This document shows positions 5,796 to 10,449 of a stretch of DNA of 10,449 nt, in pieces. The translations under genes were made by a program, and so were the position numbers. Positions within the stretch are counted from its first letter, which is position 1, and each line of letters begins with the position of its first letter. The stretch is taken from the NCBI GenBank assembly GCA_020443005.1, contig JAGRJA010000434.1, positions 1-10,449 on the forward strand, in the 5' to 3' direction. The notes under the pieces were generated by a model. It saw only the letters and a program-made list of their open reading frames with translations, was not told where the DNA came from and ran no database searches. The DNA is from Pseudomonadales bacterium. Its GTDB lineage: Bacteria > Pseudomonadota > Gammaproteobacteria > Pseudomonadales > UBA7239.

Positions 5796-6881
5796 TCAGT
5801 CTCCGTCGTTGGCGTTAAAGCCCAGTGTCACACCGGCTGCCTGGGTAACACCGTAACGCGTTTCTGATAACAGCGCCGAAATTTCAACCAATACACGCTG
5901 TAATGTGTCGGAGTGCCCCTGCACTTCGTCAAACAGTGGCTTGTCCAGACTTTCCAGAGCAGAAACCGCCTTCAGAAAGTGCGCATCCAGCGAGTCGTTG
6001 AGCTCTTTATGCCCCGGTTTGGCACGAAGATAATCATCAAAGCCATAGCCCTGACCGCCGCGATAGAGGTCATGCAGACCGTTGATGCGTGCAATCAGCA
6101 ATTCTTTTGAATAACGGCTGCGCCAGGCTTCATTCAGGTAGGGGTTGGCCTTGGCTTTTGTGCCGCCAAGCCCCATCGGCGATTCGAGATTGTATTTTTT
6201 CACCTGTTCCAGGTTGGCAACCAGCGCCCCCAATAACTGCCCCATCAACTGCGCAGGGTCGGTATAAACCGGGTTTTTTTCTCCGGGAGAGAGGAAGGTT
6301 TTTACATAGCCCTCCTTGACCCAGGCGTGATGAAGCCCGTTAGCGACTTTTTCGGTATGGCGAGCAGTGACAAACAGCAGCTGGCAACGACGGGCCTCGG
6401 CTTTATCCGTTGTCCCTGACAATTTGACAGCGCCTTGCTCATCAAACAACAGATATTCGATAGCGGTCAGCCCCTGAATGGTGACGCTTTGCGCTTCCAT
6501 CGTTTCAAGCGTCAATACCTGATCGGAAGACAGCAGTGCTTCGGCCTTGCTGCGCACCAGGTTTTTTTTGTCGGGCCAGAATTGTATTTTCCAGGCCATG
6601 TTGTCATTTGTCACCGGGCCAAAATTAATCATTTTCAGCACTTGCCAGTCGAGCATGGCCTGCAACCAGGCGGAACGGGTTTCTTCCAGAACCTGTGCAC
6701 TCTGCGGATTTTCACAGAGCTGCTGGCTACGGCGTGTCAGGTTTTTGGCAGACGACAGAAAGGCATCGTGGGCAGGGATAATCACCTTGTAAGCCATGTC
6801 GTTAATGAGCTGCTGCTCCGGCTCAGGTTTCGCACAGGCAGACAACAGAACGAACAGGATAACGCTGGCCAATCGCTTCAT
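5796..6881 (-). CDS. Imelysin-family (peptidase M75-like) lipoprotein, iron-linked
   Basis: This 361-residue all-helical protein belongs to the imelysin / EfeO-C-terminal group. An N-terminal lipoprotein signal ends in LLSAC with Cys16, so it is likely lipid-anchored in the periplasm. Landmarks are the conserved WLQAMLDWQ helix (71-79), the IQGLTAIEYLLF segment (about 135-146), which is the family signature, and the C-terminal GFDDYLRAK region (280-288). Imelysins such as IrpA, IcmP and EfeO act in iron uptake or binding; protease activity is not expected. In the classical GxHxxE motif the His is replaced here by Thr139 (G137, E142 kept), so metal binding through that motif may be lost or changed. 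It lies between DUF1111 (32 bases upstream) and DUF1513. The ribosome binding site is weak. Length is normal. Confidence 0.9.
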   Translation of the reverse strand: MKRLASVILFVLLSACAKPEPEQQLINDMAYKVIIPAHDAFLSSAKNLTRRSQQLCENPQSAQVLEETRSAWLQAMLDWQVLKMINFGPVTNDNMAWKIQFWPDKKNLVRSKAEALLSSDQVLTLETMEAQSVTIQGLTAIEYLLFDEQGAVKLSGTTDKAEARRCQLLFVTARHTEKVANGLHHAWVKEGYVKTFLSPGEKNPVYTDPAQLMGQLLGALVANLEQVKKYNLESPMGLGGTKAKANPYLNEAWRSRYSKELLIARINGLHDLYRGGQGYGFDDYLRAKPGHKELNDSLDAHFLKAVSALESLDKPLFDEVQGHSDTLQRVLVEISALLSETRYGVTQAAGVTLGFNANDGD

Positions 6882-6913
6882 GCAGGCATACTCGGTAAGG
6901 TTTGGGCGATTAA

Positions 6914-8353
6914 TTATAGACTCCTCAGGAACATCAGCAAGGCATCGCGCTGCTGCCGGGACATTTTTTCAACCCGACCACGCGCATTCGCTGCTTCTCC
7001 ACCATGCCAGAGAATCGCTTCCATCAGTGTTCGGGCCCGACCATCATGCAAATAGCTTTCCCGTCCACTGACCTCTCGGGTCAGACCAATTCCCCACAAG
7101 GGTGGGGTGCGCCATTCACTGCCACTGGCTGCAAACTCGGGGCGGTGATCTGCCAGCCCCTCTCCCATGTCGTGTAACAATAAATCGGTGTAGGGGGCTA
7201 TAAGCCGAAAAGCCAGTGAGGGAAAAGGTGAATCAGCTGTCTGCAATGATGGCTTGTGGCAAGCAACACAGCCGGCATCAAGAAACAGTTGTTCACCGGC
7301 CATTACCTGTACATCGGTTTCGCCGCGCCTTGCCGGTACAGCAAGGTGGTGGGTATAAAAAGTGACTTTATCCAGGATATTTTCCGACAATTCCGGTGTG
7401 CCACCGGCAACACTTTGCCTGCACGCAATTTGCGACGCTGTACAGTTTTGCTCGGGAAACAGGGAGGATGTAATACCCAGATCACCCAGAAATGCCGCCG
7501 CATTTTGCTGGCGCAAGGTCGGTTGACCCGACTTCCAGCCAAAACGGCCAACCACAGTTGCCGACTTCTGTTTATCCCATACACGATTCACTCTACCTGA
7601 AATACCATCCCGGTCGCTGTCTTCGCTATCCTCCATGACCAGCAAGGCCTGGTCAGGCACAGCTGCCAGCAAACCCAGACCAATCATGGGTGGTGCAATA
7701 CGGGCCGATATCATGACATTCTTGTGCAGTTCACCATACCCTGGTTGCTCAATCGAAATGACCGGTTCACGAAGAGAAACTGTTTCGCCATCGTGAAACT
7801 GAAACGGTATTTCACGGTAATCAACCTTTATCTGCCCTTCTGCGGCCACGCCGGGAATGGCAAAATCCTGTAACTGGTCACCGTAGTTTGGCTCGGCCAC
7901 AACGCCCTGCTCCCGCAATAGCTGCTCCTGCCCTTCCAAAGCCGGCACACTCAGGCGCAATAATAAAGACACCGCATTTTCGTCAGACGCCTCAGGCAAA
8001 TGCCCCCTGCCATCCTTGATATGACAGTTCTGGCAACCATTGGTATTAAACAGCGGGCCAAGACCATCTCGGGCCGTTGTTGAAGACGGCGCCATCACCC
8101 AGGGGTTGCGAAAGAAACTGTTACCCACGCTGAAGTCCAGCCGTTCACTCATCGACAAACTGGCTACTGGCTGGGAGAAGGCATGACTGTTTGACAGTGC
8201 CACACGGGTATCGTCTTCGCGGATTACCTGCTTTTCAGGCAAGGATTGCCGGGTGCCGCAAAAAGCAATCGGCGACAAAGCGACCAATAAAAGCAAAACC
8301 GCCAACACACTGTTTATCGGGATGAATCGACACTGGGGCAAGATCAAAGACAT
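6914..8353 (-). CDS. DUF1111 di-heme c-type oxidoreductase (MauG/peroxidase-like)
   Basis: This 479-residue exported cytochrome c has two haem-attachment motifs, CQNCH (107-111) and CVACH (362-366), in the order typical of the DHOR/DUF1111 family. That family is related to MauG and di-heme peroxidases and is often labelled 'thiol oxidoreductase'. Other family marks are RNPW and GLGPLFN around 82-103, DRDGISGR (247-254), FGWKSGQPTL (271-280), WRTPPLWGIG (414-423) and LHDGRARTLMEAILWHGGEA (435-454). A hydrophobic signal peptide covers about 13-31; Cys304 and Cys311 could form a disulphide. The substrate is unknown; in this operon an electron-transfer role in periplasmic iron chemistry is the best inference. 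It is the first gene after the Fur-controlled promoter. Start: ATG at 8351-8353 with GAGAG about 4 bases upstream. Confidence 0.93.
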   Translation of the reverse strand: MSLILPQCRFIPINSVLAVLLLLVALSPIAFCGTRQSLPEKQVIREDDTRVALSNSHAFSQPVASLSMSERLDFSVGNSFFRNPWVMAPSSTTARDGLGPLFNTNGCQNCHIKDGRGHLPEASDENAVSLLLRLSVPALEGQEQLLREQGVVAEPNYGDQLQDFAIPGVAAEGQIKVDYREIPFQFHDGETVSLREPVISIEQPGYGELHKNVMISARIAPPMIGLGLLAAVPDQALLVMEDSEDSDRDGISGRVNRVWDKQKSATVVGRFGWKSGQPTLRQQNAAAFLGDLGITSSLFPEQNCTASQIACRQSVAGGTPELSENILDKVTFYTHHLAVPARRGETDVQVMAGEQLFLDAGCVACHKPSLQTADSPFPSLAFRLIAPYTDLLLHDMGEGLADHRPEFAASGSEWRTPPLWGIGLTREVSGRESYLHDGRARTLMEAILWHGGEAANARGRVEKMSRQQRDALLMFLRSL

Positions 8354-8400
8354 GGGACTCTCAAACGGGCCAATAAGCCCCCGGAAAAATTCAGTCTTTT

Positions 8401-8430
8401 ATTTTACCTTTTAACAAGAATGATTATCAA
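8401..8430 (-). promoter_or_regulatory. Promoter of the DUF1111-imelysin-DUF1513-oxidase operon
   Basis: On the minus strand, TTGATA (8425-8430, 5 of 6 to -35) and TAAAAT (8401-8406, 5 of 6 to -10) are 18 bases apart. The -35 element lies inside the Fur box. Transcription would start near 8394, leaving a leader of about 40 bases before the DUF1111 start codon. The strength and spacing are good for a sigma70 promoter. Confidence 0.72.
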
Positions 8431-8434
8431 TATC
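8416..8434. promoter_or_regulatory. Fur box (iron-responsive operator)
   Basis: The 19 bases AAGAATGATTATCAATATC match the palindromic Fur consensus at 16 of 19 positions. The operator covers the -35 element of the downstream operon and ends 2 bases before the gshA stop codon. Fur loaded with Fe2+ should block RNA polymerase, so the operon is expected to be expressed under iron limitation. Further TGAT/ATCA half-sites extend to about 8440, which could allow a second dimer. Confidence 0.85.
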
Positions 8435-8436
8435 AA

Positions 8437-10029
8437 TCATTGAAGCAAGGCACTGTATTGCCGATAATAATCCTGCAAATAGGCTTCAAAACTTTCTTTG
8501 TCCTGCTGCTCCCTGGTTTGCTGATCGAGACGGGATTGGCGGGCAACTGCCTCGAACTGCTCACGGCGATCAGCAGGCAGCTCACCCTGAAAGTAGGCGT
8601 GATGCTGATCTGACTGGCTTCTTGCAAGCTGGTAGAAACTGATGTTTTGTTTTTGCATTTTTTCCAGCATTTCGGCGGCTGGCGCAAGCCGGTTTCCGGC
8701 AATCACATCCCGCTGATTGACCACCGCGCGAGAATAAGTATCGCAAGCCATCGCTTCGTCCAGCAACCGGGCTACAGGCAACATTTCTTCAATCAACTTG
8801 CTCCCCCAGTCGCGCAGCGCATGAAAACCGCCATGACAAAATAGCTTTAACGACGGGTCGCGACCGCGATCAACTACGGCGTGCTGGTTGCCGTAAAGCG
8901 CACAATATTCGTCTGCATCCGTTGAAGGGCTGTCCGAAAAAAGGCAGTGCAGCAAAAATACTTCAATAAAGTGAGCCTGTTCGCTATCAATGCCCAGGGG
9001 CTGAAAAGGGTTTACATCCACACAACGCACTTCGATGTATTCAACACCTCGCTGATGCAGTGCATGAATCGGCGTTTCCCCGCTTTCGGTTACCCGCTTG
9101 GGACGAATCGTGCTGTAGAATTCGTTCTCTATCTGCAAAATGCTGGTACTGAGCTGTCGCCAGCCTTCTTCTCCCTTCAGACCAATGGCCTCATAAGGCG
9201 GGTGCGGTGTCATCAGGCCCTTTAACAGGGTTTGCACATAACCGTTGAGGTTATTGTAATCAATCACCAGCTCGCTTTGCGCTGAACTCTGGTAACCCAG
9301 GTTCCCCATGCGCAGCGATGTCGCATAGGGCAAATAAAGGCTGCCCGGTTCGAGCCGTTGTAAATGATGTTCGCGCCCCCTGACAAAAGTCGGGCAAACG
9401 GCAGGCGCAGCACCGAAAAGATAAATCAGCAACCAGACATGGCGACGAAAGTTTCGTATCAGGTCAAAGTAGCGTGCTGTGATGAAATCCTGCAAAGGCA
9501 GGGACGACGCATAACCCTCAACTTCGGCATAGGCCTGCCAGAACATTTCCGGCAATGAAAAGTTATAGTGAATACCGGAAATGGTTTGCATCAAACGGCC
9601 ATATCGATGCCCCAGACCAACCCGATAGATGGTTTTCATTTGCGCAACATTGGAGCTGCCATACTGCCCGACAGGAATGTCTGCATCATTACCCAGAATG
9701 CAGGGCATACTGGCCGCCCAGAGCAATTCACCCTGGTTATGCAACTGTTGACAGGTAAAGCGATGGATATCTTCCAGCCAGCCCAATGCAGCATGGATCG
9801 AATCACAAGGCGGGGTGATAAATTCCAGCAGGGCTTCGGAAAAATCGGTTGTGATAAAGGGATGGGTCAAGGCTGAACCCAGTGCCGAAGGGTGCGGCGT
9901 TTGAGCCAGCTTGCCATCGGGCGTGATACGCAGGCTTTCCTTTTCGATACCACGCCTGATACCGCCAAGACCGGCGTGCCGCCCATCCCGGGAAAATGCC
10001 TGCAAACGGCGATTAAGAATTTTATCCAC
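8437..10029 (-). CDS. gshA: Glutamate-cysteine ligase, type I
   Basis: This cytoplasmic enzyme joins L-glutamate and L-cysteine with ATP to form gamma-glutamylcysteine, the first and limiting step of glutathione synthesis. At 530 residues it is close to the E. coli enzyme (about 518). Family blocks are RRGIEKESLR (25-34, metal-binding glutamates), TTDFSEALLEFITP (60-73), GQYGSSNVAQMKTIYRVGLGHRYG (121-144), SGIHYNFSLP (151-160), LFGAAPA (204-210), TSLRMGNLGYQ (237-247) and EVRCVDVNPFQPLGI (333-347). No key block is missing. The start is GTG (10027-10029) with GAGG about 5 bases upstream. The gene ends against the Fur box of the next operon with no evident terminator. It follows the unrecognised upstream gene by 50 bases. 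Confidence 0.97.
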   Translation of the reverse strand: MDKILNRRLQAFSRDGRHAGLGGIRRGIEKESLRITPDGKLAQTPHPSALGSALTHPFITTDFSEALLEFITPPCDSIHAALGWLEDIHRFTCQQLHNQGELLWAASMPCILGNDADIPVGQYGSSNVAQMKTIYRVGLGHRYGRLMQTISGIHYNFSLPEMFWQAYAEVEGYASSLPLQDFITARYFDLIRNFRRHVWLLIYLFGAAPAVCPTFVRGREHHLQRLEPGSLYLPYATSLRMGNLGYQSSAQSELVIDYNNLNGYVQTLLKGLMTPHPPYEAIGLKGEEGWRQLSTSILQIENEFYSTIRPKRVTESGETPIHALHQRGVEYIEVRCVDVNPFQPLGIDSEQAHFIEVFLLHCLFSDSPSTDADEYCALYGNQHAVVDRGRDPSLKLFCHGGFHALRDWGSKLIEEMLPVARLLDEAMACDTYSRAVVNQRDVIAGNRLAPAAEMLEKMQKQNISFYQLARSQSDQHHAYFQGELPADRREQFEAVARQSRLDQQTREQQDKESFEAYLQDYYRQYSALLQ

Positions 10030-10079
10030 ATTACCTCGGTGCAGGTCAGACCCGCGCTGCCGCTTTCAGACCTCTGCCT

Positions 10080-10449
10080 TCAGGCTGAAGCTGCCCTGAT
10101 GTTTTTTTCATGCGCCGAAGAGCCGGTATCCTTGCTATCGTCTTCATCACCCATTGCGCAAAGATCGTAACTTTCTTCATTTTTCTGCACAGTGGCCGCA
10201 TCATTTTCACACTCCTTCCCGGCCCTGTCGTGCCCGGCCTGTTCACGCTGCAACAGAGCCTGTTTTTCACGACGGACTTTTTCATCACGAAGCACTTGCG
10301 GGCAAACCTCAACCAACGGCAATCGCTTTTCATCCATTTCACAGTCGACCAGCTCAAGACGCGCTTCAATATCGCGCGCGTTGGCTTCAATCAACTGGTT
10401 GAGTGCAATATCACGATGAGGAGACACAAAAAGAATACTGTTATCAGCA
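10080..10449 (-). CDS. C-terminal part of an unrecognised protein with a charged tail
   Basis: The minus-strand frame is open from the right window edge to a TGA at 10080-10082, giving at least 122 residues. It begins at the edge with DNSILFVSPHRDIALNQL, and an internal GTG at 10425-10427 is possible but not needed. The first half (IEANARDIEARLELVDC, RLPLVEVCPQVLRDEKVRREKQALL) looks like a folded domain with long helices. The rest is a low-complexity, strongly charged tail rich in Glu, Asp and Lys (KNEESYDLC, GDEDDSKD). No family is recognised. It lies 50 bases before gshA in the same direction, so it may share its transcript. The overlapping frame at 10046-10390 is rejected because of its Met/Arg/Trp-rich composition. 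Confidence 0.6.
   Translation of the reverse strand, partial: ADNSILFVSPHRDIALNQLIEANARDIEARLELVDCEMDEKRLPLVEVCPQVLRDEKVRREKQALLQREQAGHDRAGKECENDAATVQKNEESYDLCAMGDEDDSKDTGSSAHEKNIRAASA

Noticed and set aside
6435..7055. Plus-strand frame of 206 residues opposite the imelysin and DUF1111 genes
   Set aside because: It lies antisense to two well-identified genes, shows no recognisable motifs and has a composition rich in Arg, Gln and Phe, as expected from the complementary strand.
8363..8384. GGGC...GCCC hairpin between the iron-operon promoter and the DUF1111 start, considered as a gshA terminator
   Set aside because: The stem is about four base pairs and is not followed by a T-run on the minus strand; it lies downstream of the predicted transcription start, so it would hinder the operon itself.
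8433..8702. Minus-strand frame of 89 residues inside gshA
   Set aside because: It is out of frame within a confidently identified enzyme gene, with no independent support.
10040..10055. GGTC-A-GACC palindrome before gshA as an operator
   Set aside because: It is short, located just outside the ribosome binding site, and matches no regulator site that I know; likely chance.
10046..10390. Minus-strand frame of 114 residues upstream of gshA
   Set aside because: It overlaps the frame ending at 10080 almost completely and is rich in Lys, Arg, Met and Trp, typical of a shadow frame; the other frame has protein-like composition and is open to the edge.

Overview
The window looks like a gammaproteobacterial chromosome. 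Supporting evidence is a type I (E. coli-like) glutamate-cysteine ligase, a near-consensus Fur box, Tat and lipoprotein signal sequences, and a periplasmic di-heme / imelysin / DUF1513 gene set. Genus cannot be fixed from the sequence; a marine or Cellvibrio-type lineage is only a guess. Every gene I support is on the minus strand, so the biological reading direction runs from high to low coordinates.

Right part (10449 to about 8437): the C-terminal part of an unrecognised protein with a strongly charged tail, then gshA for the first step of glutathione synthesis, starting at GTG.

Middle part (8437 to 2774): a five-gene, tightly spaced cluster. A Fur box overlaps the -35 region of a good sigma70-type promoter directly behind the gshA stop codon. 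The genes are, in order, a DUF1111 di-heme c-type oxidoreductase, an imelysin-like lipoprotein, a DUF1513 beta-propeller-like protein, a Tat-exported multicopper oxidase and a small bacterial PH-domain protein. The first four are predicted to act outside the cytoplasmic membrane and to handle iron (oxidation, binding, redox transfer) when iron is scarce. No permease is encoded in the window.

Between 2773 and 2482 is a 292-base stretch without a gene, but full of structure. It holds a tandem repeat at the end of the PH-domain gene, a 15-base palindrome, a probable integron attC recombination site (about 2571-2641) and the promoter/operator region of the next operon.

Left part (2481 to 1): a visibly more A+T-rich restriction-modification operon, probably acquired. 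A Dcm/SsoII-like cytosine-5 methyltransferase carries an N-terminal helix-turn-helix; its stop codon region overlaps the start of an HNH nuclease gene, which is followed after 3 bases by a 108-residue protein of unknown function. A perfect inverted repeat (GGACAT-T-ATGTCC) overlaps the methyltransferase -10 box, which suggests self-regulation as in SsoII-type systems. Together with the attC site this suggests a self-regulated restriction operon located at an integron-like recombination site, with no integrase gene in view. A further reading frame runs off the left edge.
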